This document shows positions 20,737 to 30,386 of a DNA stretch of 64,000 nt, in pieces. Source of the DNA: Defluviicoccus sp. (GTDB lineage Bacteria; Pseudomonadota; Alphaproteobacteria; MPNO01); the NCBI GenBank assembly GCA_022823775.1, contig JAJEHI010000140.1:56957-120956 (forward strand), in the 5' to 3' direction. Position numbers and translations under genes: made by a program. Each line of letters opens with the position of its first letter. The stretch's first letter is position 1. Under the pieces are notes generated by a model, which was not told where the DNA came from, did not search any database, and saw nothing but the letters and a program-made list of their open reading frames with translations.

Positions 20737-21160
20737 GCAGATCGAAGCCGAGCAGATTTCGAAACTGACCGAGGAACGGCCGATCCCGGCATTCGCGCCG
20801 GGGGACACGGTGCGCGTCCACTTCAAGGTCGTCGAAGGCACGCGCGAACGCATTCAGGTCTATGAAGGCGTCGTGATCGCGCGCACGTCGAGCGGCGTCA
20901 ACTCGGCATTCACGGTGCGCAAGATTTCCTACGGCGAAGGCGTCGAGCGCGTCTTCCCGCTCTACTCGCCGCGCATCGACCGGATCGAAGTCGTCCGCCG
21001 GGGCAAGGTCAGGCGCGCGAAGCTCTATTACCTGCGGAGCCGGCGCGGCAAGCGCGCCCGCATCGCCGAGAAGGTGGACCGCAGGGCGGAGGCGGCGGAA
21101 GCCGTCCCCGCGACGGAGGTTTCCGCCGAGACGGAAGCCGGTGGTTCCGACGGCGAATAG
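20723..21160 (+). CDS. rplS: 50S ribosomal protein L19
   Basis: The L19 core ([38 protein letters not shown] and the basic [15 protein letters not shown] end) occupies residues 1-115, then an acidic Ala/Glu tail. Last gene of the ffh-rplS operon. The 71-nt gap to leuC contains a short GC palindrome (GGGCCCGGGCCC at 21197-21208) without a T run. Confidence 0.98.
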   Translation: MNVIEQIEAEQISKLTEERPIPAFAPGDTVRVHFKVVEGTRERIQVYEGVVIARTSSGVNSAFTVRKISYGEGVERVFPLYSPRIDRIEVVRRGKVRRAKLYYLRSRRGKRARIAEKVDRRAEAAEAVPATEVSAETEAGGSDGE

Positions 21161-21231
21161 AGCGGGACCCGAATTCTCCGAATAGGCAGACCGACCGGGC
21201 CCGGGCCCGTACCAATCGAGGGAGGCGCTGG

Positions 21232-22638
21232 ATGGCGCAACCGAAGACGCTGTTCGACAAGATCTGGGAAAGCCACGTGGTCGACGTGCAGGAGGACGGC
21301 ACCTGCCTGCTCTATATCGACCGTCAGATCATCCACGAGATCACCAGCGCCCAGGCCTTCGAGGGGCTGCGCGAGGCGGGGCGCACGGTGCGCCGGCCGG
21401 AAGCCCAGCTCCTGGTTCCCGACCACAACGTGCCGACCACGGACCGCTCTCTCCCCATCGAGAACGAGGAATCGCGTATCCAGATCGATCTCCTCAAGGA
21501 GAACGCCGAAGCGTTCGGCCTGCCCTATATCGAGCTCAACGACATCCGCCAGGGCATCGTCCACGTGATCGGCCCGGAGCAGGGTTTCACCTTGCCCGGC
21601 CTGACGATGGCCTGCGGCGATTCCCACACCTCGACCCACGGCGCCTTCGGCTGCCTCGCCTTCGGGATCGGCACCTCCGAGGTCGAGCACGTGCTGGCCA
21701 CCCAGTCGCTGATCCAGCGCCCGGCGAAGAACATGCGGGTCACCGTCGACGGCGCGCTGCCGCCGGGCGTGGTCGCGAAAGACCTTGCGCTTGCCATCAT
21801 CGGCGCGATCGGGACCGCCGGGGGGACCGGCTGCGTCATCGAATATGCCGGCAAGGCGGTCGAGGACCTGTCGATGGAAGGGCGGATGACCCTCTGCAAC
21901 ATGACTATCGAGGGCGGGGCGCGGGCCGGTCTCGTCGCCCCCGACCGGACCACTTTCGACTACGTGAAGGGCCGCCCCATGGCGCCCAAGGGCGCGGCGT
22001 GGGAACAGGCCGAGGCCTATTGGCGTACGCTGCCCTCCGATCCGGGGGCGACGTACGACAAGGAAGTCACGATCTCCGCCGCCAGCATCGAGCCGCAGGT
22101 CACATGGGGGACCAGCCCGGAGATGGTGCTGCCGATCTCCGGCTCGGTGCCCGATCCTTCGGGCGAGCAGGACGGCAACCGCAAACGCTCGCTGGAGCGC
22201 GCGATCGAATATATGGGCCTCTCCGCCGGCCAGGCGCTGACCGATATCAGGGTGGACAAGGTGTTCATCGGCTCCTGCACCAACTCGCGGATCGAGGATC
22301 TGCGGACAGCCGCCGCCGTCGCGCGCGGGCGCAGCGTCGCCGACGGCGTCCACGCGATGGTGGTGCCGGGCTCCGGGCTGGTGAAGCACCAGGCCGAGGA
22401 GGAGGGGCTCGACGCGGTCTTCAAGGAGGCCGGGTTCGACTGGCGCGAGCCGGGCTGCTCGATGTGCATCGCGATGAACGGCGACATGCTGCAACCGGGA
22501 GAGCGTTCGGCCTCCACGTCGAACCGCAATTTCGAGGGGCGGCAGGGGCCCGGCGGGCGTACCCATCTGATGAGCCCCGCGATGGCGGCCGCCGCGGCGG
22601 TCAACGGCCATCTGAGCGATCACCGGGAACTGTTGTAG
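21232..22638 (+). CDS. leuC: 3-isopropylmalate dehydratase large subunit
   Basis: Aconitase-family [4Fe-4S] enzyme that isomerises isopropylmalate in leucine synthesis, acting with LeuD. The cluster Cys ligands are visible in [12 protein letters not shown] and [11 protein letters not shown], with [13 protein letters not shown] at the active site. GAGGGAGG at 21218-21225 sets the start. Length 468. No leucine-rich leader peptide was seen upstream. Confidence 0.97.
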   Translation: MAQPKTLFDKIWESHVVDVQEDGTCLLYIDRQIIHEITSAQAFEGLREAGRTVRRPEAQLLVPDHNVPTTDRSLPIENEESRIQIDLLKENAEAFGLPYIELNDIRQGIVHVIGPEQGFTLPGLTMACGDSHTSTHGAFGCLAFGIGTSEVEHVLATQSLIQRPAKNMRVTVDGALPPGVVAKDLALAIIGAIGTAGGTGCVIEYAGKAVEDLSMEGRMTLCNMTIEGGARAGLVAPDRTTFDYVKGRPMAPKGAAWEQAEAYWRTLPSDPGATYDKEVTISAASIEPQVTWGTSPEMVLPISGSVPDPSGEQDGNRKRSLERAIEYMGLSAGQALTDIRVDKVFIGSCTNSRIEDLRTAAAVARGRSVADGVHAMVVPGSGLVKHQAEEEGLDAVFKEAGFDWREPGCSMCIAMNGDMLQPGERSASTSNRNFEGRQGPGGRTHLMSPAMAAAAAVNGHLSDHRELL

Positions 22639-22651
22639 GGAGCCAAGGGCA

Positions 22652-23257
22652 ATGGACAAGTTCACCTCGCTTCAGGGCATCGCGGCGCCCTTCCCGATGG
22701 TCAACGTCGATACCGACCGGATCATCCCGGCGCGGTTCCTGAAGACGATCAAGAAGACCGGGCTCGGGAAAAACCTGTTCAACGAGCTGCGCTACAACGA
22801 GGACGGCTCGGAGAAGCCCGACTTCATCCTCAACAAGCCTGCCTACCGCGAGGCCGGGATCCTGGTCGCGGGCGACAATTTCGGCTGCGGCTCGTCGCGC
22901 GAGCACGCGCCCTGGGCGCTGATCGATTTCGGTATCCGTTGCGTGATCGCGCCGAGCTTCGCCGACATCTTCAACAACAACGCGTCCAAGAACGGCATGC
23001 TGCTGATCGCGCTGCCCCAGGAAACGGTCGACAAGCTGATGGAGGACGCCGAGAAGGGCGGAAACGCGCGCCTTTCGGTCGACCTCGAGAAGCAGCGGAT
23101 CGTCCGCCCGGACGGGGAAGTCATCGACTTCGACATCGACCCGTTCAAGAAGCACTGCCTCCTAAACGGACTCGACGACATCGCGCTGACCCTGCAGAAA
23201 GACGACAAGATCGGCGCGTTCGAGGATGCGCGCAAGACAGCCCAGCCCTGGGCCTGA
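22652..23257 (+). CDS. leuD: 3-isopropylmalate dehydratase small subunit
   Basis: Swivelling domain of isopropylmalate isomerase. The signatures [13 protein letters not shown] and [16 protein letters not shown] are intact. Length 201. It is located 13 nt after leuC and 7 nt before leuB, in a leuCDB operon. Confidence 0.97.
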   Translation: MDKFTSLQGIAAPFPMVNVDTDRIIPARFLKTIKKTGLGKNLFNELRYNEDGSEKPDFILNKPAYREAGILVAGDNFGCGSSREHAPWALIDFGIRCVIAPSFADIFNNNASKNGMLLIALPQETVDKLMEDAEKGGNARLSVDLEKQRIVRPDGEVIDFDIDPFKKHCLLNGLDDIALTLQKDDKIGAFEDARKTAQPWA

Positions 23258-23264
23258 CTCTTTC

Positions 23265-24377
23265 ATGGCCGCCAACAAGAAGCTGCTGATCCTGGCCGGG
23301 GACGGAATCGGCCCCGAGGTGATGGGCGAGGTGCGCCGGGTCGTCGACTGGATGGATCGGCGGCGCCATGTGAGCTTCGACGTCGCCGAGGCGCTGGTCG
23401 GCGGCGCGGCGCTCGACGCCGAAGGCGGGCCGATCTCCGATGCCACGATGGACGAGGCGATGGGCGCGGACGCCGTCCTGCTCGGCGCGTGCGGCGGTCC
23501 CAAATGGGCCGATGTCCCCTTCGAGATCCGCCCCGAGGCGGGGCTGCTGCGCCTGCGCAAGGACCTCGAGCTGTTCGCCAATCTGCGCCCCGCCCTGGTC
23601 TTCGACGCGCTGGCGGAGGCTTCGACGCTCAAGACCGAGCTGGTGGCGGGCCTCGATATCCTGATCGTCCGCGAGCTCACCGGCGGGGTCTATTTCGGCG
23701 AGCCGCGCGGTATCGAGGATCTGGAGAACGGCGAGCGCAGGGGCGTCAACACGCAGGTCTACACCACGTCCGAGATCGTCCGGGTCGCCCGGGTCGCCTT
23801 CGATCTCGCGCGCAAGCGGAGCAACCGCGTCTGCTCGGTCGAGAAGGCTAACGTCATGGAAAGCGGGCTGCTGTGGCGCGAGGAAGTCACCCGCCTGCAC
23901 GAGGCCGAGTACGCCGATGTCGAGCTTTCCCACATGCTGGCCGACAATTGCGGCATGCAGCTGGTCCGCGCGCCCAAGCAGTTCGACGTGATCGTCACCG
24001 ACAATTTGTTCGGCGACATGCTGTCGGACGTAGCCTCCATGCTGACCGGCTCGCTCGGAATGCTGCCTTCCGCCTCGCTCGGTCCGGCGGACTCGTCCGG
24101 GCGGCGGCGCGCGCTCTATGAGCCGATCCACGGCTCGGCGCCCGACATCGCCGGCGAGAACAAGGCCAACCCGCTGGCCACCCTGCTCAGCTTCGCGATG
24201 ATGCTGCGCTATTCCTTCGACATGGAGGAAGACGCGGCGCTGGTCGAGAAGGCGGTCGAGGATGCGCTCGCCAGGGGCTTGCGGACCGGCGACATCATGC
24301 AGCCCGGCATGACCCCGGTCTCCACCACCGAGATGGGCGAGGCGGTCACCGCCGCGCTGGATGCGCTCGCGGCCTAG
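23265..24377 (+). CDS. leuB: 3-isopropylmalate dehydrogenase
   Basis: NAD-dependent oxidative decarboxylation of 3-isopropylmalate. [10 protein letters not shown], the substrate Arg motif in [30 protein letters not shown] and the NAD-binding [14 protein letters not shown] are intact. The ATG at 23265 gives the family N-terminus (370 residues). Its stop overlaps that of the convergent TRAP permease in a shared CTAG. Confidence 0.97.
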   Translation: MAANKKLLILAGDGIGPEVMGEVRRVVDWMDRRRHVSFDVAEALVGGAALDAEGGPISDATMDEAMGADAVLLGACGGPKWADVPFEIRPEAGLLRLRKDLELFANLRPALVFDALAEASTLKTELVAGLDILIVRELTGGVYFGEPRGIEDLENGERRGVNTQVYTTSEIVRVARVAFDLARKRSNRVCSVEKANVMESGLLWREEVTRLHEAEYADVELSHMLADNCGMQLVRAPKQFDVIVTDNLFGDMLSDVASMLTGSLGMLPSASLGPADSSGRRRALYEPIHGSAPDIAGENKANPLATLLSFAMMLRYSFDMEEDAALVEKAVEDALARGLRTGDIMQPGMTPVSTTEMGEAVTAALDALAA

Positions 24378-25678
24378 TTCTTCGTCATCTGCTGCGGCAG
24401 GTAGGTCGCGATCTCGGGGAACGCCACCAGCAGCACTACCCCGATCTGCAACAGGATGAAGAACGGAAACGCCGCGCGGGCGATCTGGAGGATGTTGCGC
24501 CCCGTGAGCCCCTGCAGCACGAACAGGTTGAAGCCGACCGGCGGCGTCACCTGCGACATCTCGACCACCAGAACGAGATAGATGCCGAACCACATCAGGT
24601 CGATCCCGGCCGCCTGGATCATCGGCAGGATGATCGACGTGGTGAGCAGGACCACGGAGATGCCGTCAAGGAAGCAGCCGAGCACGATGAAGAACACCGT
24701 GAGCGCGGCGATCAGCCCGTAGCGGCCCAGCTCCATCTCGCCGATCCATTGCGCCAGCGAACGGGGGATGCCGGTAAAGCCCATGGCGATGGTCAGGAAC
24801 GACGCGCCGACGAAGATGAAGCTGATCATGCAGGTGGTCCGGGTAGCCCCCATCAGGCTGTCGGCGAGGACCCGCCGGTTGAGCCCGCCCGTGCCCCAGG
24901 CCAGCGCGAGCGAGCCCAGAACGCCCACGACCGCGGCTTCCACCGGGGTCGCGATGCCGAGATAGATCGAACCGAGGACGGCGACGATCAGCATGATGGT
25001 CGGCAGCAGGCGGCGCGACTCGTAGACCTTGCGCCAGAACGACAACCGCTCGTCGCTCTTCGGCACCCGGCCCGGATTGACCAGCGCCCAGAGCATGATG
25101 AAACCCATGAACAGCGCGATCAGCATGACGCCCGGCAGGATGCCCGCGATGAACAGCCGTGCGATCGAAAGTTCCGCGGCGACGCCGTAGACGATCAGGA
25201 TGATCGAGGGTGGGATCAGGAAGCCCAGCGTGCCCGAACCCGCGAGCGTTCCGATCGACATGCGCTCGTCGTAGCCGCGCTTGTGCAGCTCGGGGATCGA
25301 CATGCGCCCGATGGTCACCGCCGTCGCCGCCGAAGATCCCGATATCGCCGCGAAGATGCCGCAGGCGACGACGTTGACGTGGAGCAGGCGGCCCGGAAGC
25401 CGCGTCACCCAGGGCGCGATGCCGCGAAACATGTCTTGCGACAGCCTCGTGCGGAACAGGATCTCCCCCATCCAGACGAAGAGCGGCAGCGCGATCAGCG
25501 AGAACGGGGTGGTCGACCCCCAGGTCGTCGTCGCCAGCACCGGGCCCACCGGGGCGGTGGTAAAGGCGGTCATGGCGAAGACCGCGACACCTACCAGCGA
25601 CAGCGCCACCCAGAGCCCGGCTCCGAGGAGCAGCAGGAGGACGAAGGTCAGGATCAGCGCGATCGAGAGGATGTCCAT
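24374..25678 (-). CDS. dctM: TRAP transporter large permease (DctM)
   Basis: 12-helix DctM subunit of a tripartite ATP-independent periplasmic transporter, driving Na+/H+-coupled uptake of an organic acid. Family motifs include [38 protein letters not shown] (cited by ends; residues about 110-135) and [11 protein letters not shown]. Length 434. It is the last gene of the minus-strand dctP-dctQ-dctM operon inserted between leuB and asd. Substrate cannot be read from the sequence. Confidence 0.93.
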   Translation of the reverse strand: MDILSIALILTFVLLLLLGAGLWVALSLVGVAVFAMTAFTTAPVGPVLATTTWGSTTPFSLIALPLFVWMGEILFRTRLSQDMFRGIAPWVTRLPGRLLHVNVVACGIFAAISGSSAATAVTIGRMSIPELHKRGYDERMSIGTLAGSGTLGFLIPPSIILIVYGVAAELSIARLFIAGILPGVMLIALFMGFIMLWALVNPGRVPKSDERLSFWRKVYESRRLLPTIMLIVAVLGSIYLGIATPVEAAVVGVLGSLALAWGTGGLNRRVLADSLMGATRTTCMISFIFVGASFLTIAMGFTGIPRSLAQWIGEMELGRYGLIAALTVFFIVLGCFLDGISVVLLTTSIILPMIQAAGIDLMWFGIYLVLVVEMSQVTPPVGFNLFVLQGLTGRNILQIARAAFPFFILLQIGVVLLVAFPEIATYLPQQMTKN

Positions 25679-25687
25679 GACGCCGCG

Positions 25688-26236
25688 CTAGGTCTCGCCG
25701 CCGGTCCTGAGCGCCCGGGCGGCCTCGTCGCCGTCCCGTTCGGCGTATTGCGGCGTTCGTCCGCTCAGCATGGTGACGAGCTCGTCGACGAAGGCGATCG
25801 CCAGCACCACGAGGCCCAGGGCCAGCCCCGATTGCGGAATCCAGAGCGGGGTCTTGATCAGCCCCTGGCCGACCTCGCCGAAGACGAAAGTCTCGTATGC
25901 GAAGGCGCAGAAGTGCCAGGCGAAATAGATGCTGAGCGCGGTGCCGAGGATCAGGCAGAAGAGTTCCAGCGCGTGCCGCGCCCGCGGCGGCATCCGAAGC
26001 AGCAGGATGGAAACCCGTATGTGCTCGCCGCTGGTCAGCGTATAGGCGAGGCCGAGGAAGATCGCCGAGGCGAGGCAATACCCGGCGAACTCGGTGGCGG
26101 CGGGGATCAGCACCCCCGCCATACGGCCGACGATCTCGGCCAGTATGGCGAGCGCGATGCAGACGATGAACGCGGCCGAAAGAACGCCGCACCCGCGATA
26201 GAGCCCGTTGAGGAGGCGTCTCACATCGTCATGCAC
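25688..26236 (-). CDS. dctQ: TRAP transporter small permease (DctQ)
   Basis: Four-helix DctQ subunit, 182 residues, with helices at about 17-40, 50-66, 88-110 and 128-150. GEHIRVSILL matches the conserved cytoplasmic-loop signature (E-H-I/V-R). It lies 9 nt from dctM and 38 nt from the binding-protein gene. Together they form a complete, unfused TRAP system. Confidence 0.88.
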   Translation of the reverse strand: MHDDVRRLLNGLYRGCGVLSAAFIVCIALAILAEIVGRMAGVLIPAATEFAGYCLASAIFLGLAYTLTSGEHIRVSILLLRMPPRARHALELFCLILGTALSIYFAWHFCAFAYETFVFGEVGQGLIKTPLWIPQSGLALGLVVLAIAFVDELVTMLSGRTPQYAERDGDEAARALRTGGET

Positions 26237-26274
26237 GGGCCGGCGGGCGAGTCCTCACCGGCCTTGCCGCGATC

Positions 26275-27252
26275 TCACTTGGACGCGCGGTAGGCGTCCA
26301 GGATCTTCTTGCCGTCTGGCCCGGCCTTGGCGAGCCAGTCCTCGACCATCCGCGCGCCGGCCGCGCGAAGCCCTTTCAACAGGCCGGGCTTGGGCGGCAC
26401 CACGGTGAGCTTTTCGGCCAGCTTCGCGGTCATCTTGGCGGTCTCGTTGGCGCTCATCTCCCAGCCTCTGGGCTCGGCGCGGGCGGCGGCATCGGTCACC
26501 GCCTTGCGGGTCGCCTCGCTCAACCGCTTGAAGGCGCGGGTATTGACCATGACCATGTTCTTGCCCAGCCCGGCGCGGGTGTCGTGGTAATGGGTGAGGT
26601 AATCCCATGACTTGGTCAGAACGCCCGTGGTGGCCGAGGTGATCATCGCGTCGACGATCCCCGTGGAGAACGCCTGCGGGATGTCGACGAGTTGCACCGT
26701 CGTCGGCACCGCGCCGACCGCTGCGGCGTAGCGCGAGATGGTGGCGTTGTAGGCGCGGAATTTGAGGCCCTTGAAGTCGTCCGCGCTCTTGAGTTCCATC
26801 TTCGCGTAGAAGCCCTGGGGCGGCCAGGGAACGGAGTAGAGGAGAGTAAGCCCCTTCTTGGCCAGCCGGCTCGCGATGAAAGGTTTGGAGACCTTCCACA
26901 GGCGTTTCGCCTGATCGTAGCTCTCCGCGAAGAACAAGAGCGAGTCCACCTCGTAGACGCGGTCCTCGTTGGCCAGCAGCGAGACGATCGTCTCGCCCAT
27001 CTGAATCTGGCCGCTCTGCACCGCGCGATGGATCTCCGGCAGCTTGTAGAGCGACTGCGCGCTGTGGACCGTGATCTTCAGATCGCCCTTGGATGCTTCG
27101 GCGATCTCCTTGACGAACTGGTGGATGTTCTTGGTGTGGAAGAACGGATCGGGATAGGCCGTCGCCATGTTCCACTGCTGCGCGGCGAGCGCGCCACTGG
27201 CCGCGAGAAACCCCGCGAGTCCCGCCGCGACCGCCGAAATCCTGAACTTCAT
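26275..27252 (-). CDS. dctP: TRAP transporter substrate-binding protein (DctP)
   Basis: Periplasmic receptor of the DctP family, 325 residues. A signal peptide (1-23, ending ALAAQQ) is followed by WNMATAYPDPFFHTKN, a central FKGLKFRAYN with the Arg that clamps the substrate carboxylate in the family, and a C-terminal helical end. The ATG at 27252 was chosen for the signal peptide; the frame remains open well upstream. It has its own promoter candidate at 27287-27315. The ligand is most likely an organic acid. Confidence 0.92.
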   Translation of the reverse strand: MKFRISAVAAGLAGFLAASGALAAQQWNMATAYPDPFFHTKNIHQFVKEIAEASKGDLKITVHSAQSLYKLPEIHRAVQSGQIQMGETIVSLLANEDRVYEVDSLLFFAESYDQAKRLWKVSKPFIASRLAKKGLTLLYSVPWPPQGFYAKMELKSADDFKGLKFRAYNATISRYAAAVGAVPTTVQLVDIPQAFSTGIVDAMITSATTGVLTKSWDYLTHYHDTRAGLGKNMVMVNTRAFKRLSEATRKAVTDAAARAEPRGWEMSANETAKMTAKLAEKLTVVPPKPGLLKGLRAAGARMVEDWLAKAGPDGKKILDAYRASK

Positions 27253-27286
27253 CGCCGATCCCTTCTTTCCATGGTGGCCAGCAAAG

Positions 27287-27315
27287 ATTGTTCCACCGCC
27301 ACTGAGGACCGTCAA
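27287..27315 (-). promoter_or_regulatory. Candidate promoter of the dctPQM operon
   Basis: On the minus strand, TTGACG (27315-27310), a 17-nt spacer and AACAAT (27292-27287), 35 nt before the dctP start. Good spacing and a near-consensus -35. Confidence 0.5.
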
Positions 27316-27328
27316 CCGGAGACCCAGC

Positions 27329-27357
27329 TTGCCCGCGCGCCCGGGACCCGCTATTCT
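27329..27357 (+). promoter_or_regulatory. Candidate promoter of the small secreted protein / asd
   Basis: TTGCCC (27329-27334), a 17-nt spacer and TATTCT (27352-27357), 37 nt before the ATG at 27394. It stands back to back with the dctP promoter candidate, 14 nt apart. Confidence 0.45.
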
Positions 27358-27393
27358 GCGTGGGATTGCAACCCTCTGCCGAGGTGCGTGTCC

Positions 27394-27615
27394 ATGAAGA
27401 AGACCCTCGCAATTGTCGCCGCCGCGGCATTCGCCGCCGCGTCCTCGACTCCGGCATTTGCCTGCATGTACGGCAAGATGGTTTCGGCCGAGAAGCCGGC
27501 GCCGATCACGACCGCGCTCAACAGCCAGCCGTCGACCCCGGCGCCCGGGATTCAGCCGATCGAGCCCGAGACCGAGCCGGCCAAGGCGAAACCCGAGGCC
27601 AAGTCGGACAGCTAG
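27394..27615 (+). CDS. Small secreted hypothetical protein
   Basis: 73 residues. An Ala-rich signal peptide (about 1-22) ends at AFA, then CMYGKM and a Pro/Glu/Lys-rich tail with no fold prediction by eye. A Cys directly after the signal could suggest a lipoprotein, but PAFAC is not a good lipobox. Upstream of asd on the same strand. No family recognised. Confidence 0.65.
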   Translation: MKKTLAIVAAAAFAAASSTPAFACMYGKMVSAEKPAPITTALNSQPSTPAPGIQPIEPETEPAKAKPEAKSDS

Positions 27616-27701
27616 AGGCGGCGCTTCGGCGCGGCACGGAGTCCGGCTTCGCGCCGGGCGGACAGGCGCGCCCTCGGGCGAGCCGTAAGAGGGTTTTTCC
27701 A

Positions 27702-28727
27702 ATGGGTTACAAGGTTGCCGTCGCCGGCGCGACCGGCGCGGTCGGGCGCGAGATTCTGCAATGTCTCGCCGAGCGGGCCTTTCCCGTCGACGATGTCGTG
27801 GCGCTCGCGTCCGAGCGCTCGGTGGGACACGAGGTCTCGTTCGGCGAGGACGAGGAGCTGCGGGTCCGGGATCTTTCCGGCTTCGACTTCTCCGGTTTCG
27901 ACATCGCGCTGTTTTCGCCGGGAGCCAGGGTGTCCGCGGTCCACGCGCCGCGCGCGGCGAAAGCGGGATGCGTGGTCATCGACAACACGTCGCGGTTCCG
28001 CATGGAGCCGGACGTGCCGCTCGTCGTGCCCGAGGTCAACGCGCACGCCCTTGCCGGCAACAAGCGCAACATCGTCGCCAACCCCAACTGTTCCACCATC
28101 CAGATGGTGCTGGCGCTCAAGCCGCTGCACGATCTTGCCAGGGTCCGTCGGGTCGTGGTCGCGACCTACCAGTCGGTCTCCGGCGCCGGCAAGACGGCGA
28201 TGGACGAGCTGTTCAACCAGACCCGCGGCATCTACGTGAACGAGCAGGTCCGCAACGAGGAGTTCACCAAGCAGATCGCCTTCAACGTCATTCCCCATAT
28301 CGACGTGTTCATGGAGGACGGGGAGACCAAGGAAGAGTGGAAGATGGCGGTCGAAACGCGGAAGATCCTCGACCCCGACATCCGCGTCGCGGCGACCTGC
28401 GTTCGCGTGCCGGTCTTCGTCGGCCACGGCGAAGCGGTCAACGCCGAGTTCGAGCGACCGATTTCGGTCGACGAGGCGCGGGAGGCGCTCTCCGAGATGC
28501 ACGGTGTTGCCGTGGTCGACCACCGCGCGGACGAAGGCTATGTGACGCCGGCGGAAAGCGCCGGCGAGGATCAGGTCTATGTCAGCCGGATCCGTAAAGA
28601 CCCGACGGTGGAAAACGGGCTGAGTTTCTGGGTCGTCGCCGACAATCTGCGCAAGGGGGCGGCGCTGAACGCGGTCCAGATCGCCGAGCTCATCACGGAA
28701 TCGCGCCAACTGCTGCCCGCCGCCTGA
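27702..28727 (+). CDS. asd: Aspartate-semialdehyde dehydrogenase
   Basis: NADPH-dependent reduction of aspartyl phosphate for lysine, methionine, threonine and diaminopimelate. N-terminal VAVAGATGAVGREIL, catalytic Cys130 in ANPNCSTIQM, YQSVSGAGKTAMDEL, RVPVFVGHGEAV and the C-terminal WVVADNLRKGAALNAVQ are all canonical. Length 341. Confidence 0.97.
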   Translation: MGYKVAVAGATGAVGREILQCLAERAFPVDDVVALASERSVGHEVSFGEDEELRVRDLSGFDFSGFDIALFSPGARVSAVHAPRAAKAGCVVIDNTSRFRMEPDVPLVVPEVNAHALAGNKRNIVANPNCSTIQMVLALKPLHDLARVRRVVVATYQSVSGAGKTAMDELFNQTRGIYVNEQVRNEEFTKQIAFNVIPHIDVFMEDGETKEEWKMAVETRKILDPDIRVAATCVRVPVFVGHGEAVNAEFERPISVDEAREALSEMHGVAVVDHRADEGYVTPAESAGEDQVYVSRIRKDPTVENGLSFWVVADNLRKGAALNAVQIAELITESRQLLPAA

Positions 28728-28741
28728 CGGGGGAGGAAAGA

Positions 28742-29029
28742 ATGGTCGTCGAAATCGCCACCATCTACGTCAAGCCCGAGGACGAGGCCGCTTTCCTCGA
28801 AGGATTCGCGGAAGGTTCCGAAATCCTCCGCCGCCAGCCCGGTTGCCAGGGGCTGCGCTGGGGCAAGCGGGTCGAACCCGAGCTTGCCTACATGATCGCG
28901 GTCGAATGGGACCGGATCGAAGACCATTTCGCCTTCCGCGAGAGCGAGGACTACAAGATTTTCGGGTCCAAATTCCGCGATTGCCTCGCGAAGCCGCCGG
29001 AGGTCTTCCATTTCGAGCCCCGCGGCTGA
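28742..29029 (+). CDS. ABM-fold (antibiotic biosynthesis monooxygenase-like) protein
   Basis: 95-residue dimeric alpha/beta barrel protein. The pattern IYVKPEDEAAFLEGFAEG, LRRQPGCQGLRW and VEWDRIEDHFAFRESEDYK is typical of the ABM/quinol monooxygenase superfamily. GGGGAGGAAAG precedes the ATG. The substrate is not predictable. It overlaps the probable start of the downstream PqiA-like gene. Confidence 0.8.
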   Translation: MVVEIATIYVKPEDEAAFLEGFAEGSEILRRQPGCQGLRWGKRVEPELAYMIAVEWDRIEDHFAFRESEDYKIFGSKFRDCLAKPPEVFHFEPRG

Positions 29030-29483
29030 GCCCCGCGACCGCATCGCCGGGCTGCTGCTCGCGATTTCCCTGCCGCTCCTGATCGCCGGGCTGGTCATGC
29101 CGGCGGTCTCGGTGACCAGCTTCGTCCTGTTCGACGCGACCTACTCGATCGTCGACGGCGTGTTCGACTTCTGGTCGGACGGGCGCTACGGCCTGTTCGT
29201 CCTGGTCTTCCTGTTCTCGGTGGTGCTGCCGTTGGGAAAGGTCGCGGTCGGGATCTGGGCCTGGCTCGCCGGGGCGGACTCCGGATCGCCGCTCGGCCGG
29301 CTGCTGCGGGCGGCCGCCTGGATATCCCGCTGGTCGATGCTCGACGTGTGCATCGTGGCCCTGCTCGTGGTCGCCCTTGAAGGCAGTCTGCTCACGACCG
29401 CCGATATTCATGCCGGGCTGGTGCTGTTCGCCGCCGGGGTCGTCGTCTCGACGGTCGCGACCCACCGACTCGTTCGACGCTGA
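29010..29483 (+). CDS. Paraquat-inducible protein A-like membrane protein
   Basis: PqiA-domain membrane protein (four hydrophobic helices), related to the membrane partner of MCE lipid-transport systems; here it stands alone. The first standard ATG is at 29097, but this cuts into the first helix. In-frame sequence upstream (IAGLLLAISLPLLIAGLVM) completes the helix and contains no ATG, GTG or TTG back to a stop at 28893. An ATT at 29010 sits 6 nt after a perfect GGAGG (28999-29003), so I propose ATT initiation giving 157 residues. A domain-only start at 29097 remains possible. Confidence 0.6.
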   Translation: MSSPAAEPRDRIAGLLLAISLPLLIAGLVMPAVSVTSFVLFDATYSIVDGVFDFWSDGRYGLFVLVFLFSVVLPLGKVAVGIWAWLAGADSGSPLGRLLRAAAWISRWSMLDVCIVALLVVALEGSLLTTADIHAGLVLFAAGVVVSTVATHRLVRR

Positions 29484-29495
29484 AGCCTCCGTTGC

Positions 29496-30386
29496 TCAGC
29501 CGGCCTCGGCATGGCGCGCGATCAGCTTCCTCATCGCGGCCGCCGCCGCGGCCCCCTTGTGGGCGCGGCGCCACAAATCTTCCGCCGTCCTCTCGTGCAG
29601 GGCGAGGGCCTCCGGCGCCGAGGTGATCATCGCTACTCCGGCATGGATGTTGGGCTGCTCGCCGAGGCGGAACGGGCTCAGCGTCAGCACCCGGCGGTCG
29701 GGCTGGCGGAATATCTGAAAGCTGGTCGGCGGCAGGGTGGACGGTACGAGGCCGATCTGGACGCCGATCGGCTCGTCCTCCATCAGCCGCACGAGGTGTT
29801 CGGCCTCACGGCGCGCCCCGGCGAGGCGGTCCTCCCGCACCGGCGCCGGCAGGTCGAGCCGCCCGACCAGCCCGTTGCGCAGGAACCGCCCCATCTCCGC
29901 CTCGGAGATCAGATTGAGCACGCCCGGCCGGCGCTCGCGATAGGTCTCCTTCCGCTGGCGCAGGATGGCCATGAGCTCGCCTATCTGGTTCAGCCCTTGC
30001 GCGCGGCCCTCCGCGCCGTCGGGGATGCTCTCGCCCAGCACTTCTTCCAGCGTGTCGACGAAGGCATCGCTCGACAGCAGGAAAGAGACCGGACCCGCGA
30101 GGACGACGATGTGTTCCGCCGCCGCCTCGATCTGGCGCAGGCGCTCGAAGAAGCTGACGGCGGAGCCGATATATTCGACGCCGACTCCGAGCAGCGTCGG
30201 GAGCGACACCTCCAGCAGGTCGGCGAGCTTCTCAAGCGTCTCGATCTTCGCCACCTGCCCCTTCTCGAAACGGTATAGCGCGGTGCGCGAGATGCCGATG
30301 CGGTTCGCGACCTCGTCGGCGCTCAGCCCGGAGCCGAGGCGGAAGGCGCGCAGGCGCTCGCCGATCTCCTCAAAGCGTGTGGTCAT
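29496..30386 (-). CDS. XRE-family transcriptional regulator
   Basis: 296 residues. An N-terminal Cro/CI-type helix-turn-helix (residues about 8-65, GLSADEVANRIGISRTALYRFEKG cited by ends) is followed by a long ligand-binding-like C-terminal domain that I do not recognise. It overlaps the 3' end of the molybdenum hydroxylase gene by 17 nt. It is therefore the last gene of the four-gene operon starting at 33858 and a likely local regulator. Confidence 0.8.
   Translation of the reverse strand: MTTRFEEIGERLRAFRLGSGLSADEVANRIGISRTALYRFEKGQVAKIETLEKLADLLEVSLPTLLGVGVEYIGSAVSFFERLRQIEAAAEHIVVLAGPVSFLLSSDAFVDTLEEVLGESIPDGAEGRAQGLNQIGELMAILRQRKETYRERRPGVLNLISEAEMGRFLRNGLVGRLDLPAPVREDRLAGARREAEHLVRLMEDEPIGVQIGLVPSTLPPTSFQIFRQPDRRVLTLSPFRLGEQPNIHAGVAMITSAPEALALHERTAEDLWRRAHKGAAAAAAMRKLIARHAEAG

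Noticed and set aside
21161..21231. Leucine-operon attenuator leader peptide
   Set aside because: No leucine-codon run and no alternative stems with a T run; only a short GGGCCCGGGCCC palindrome.
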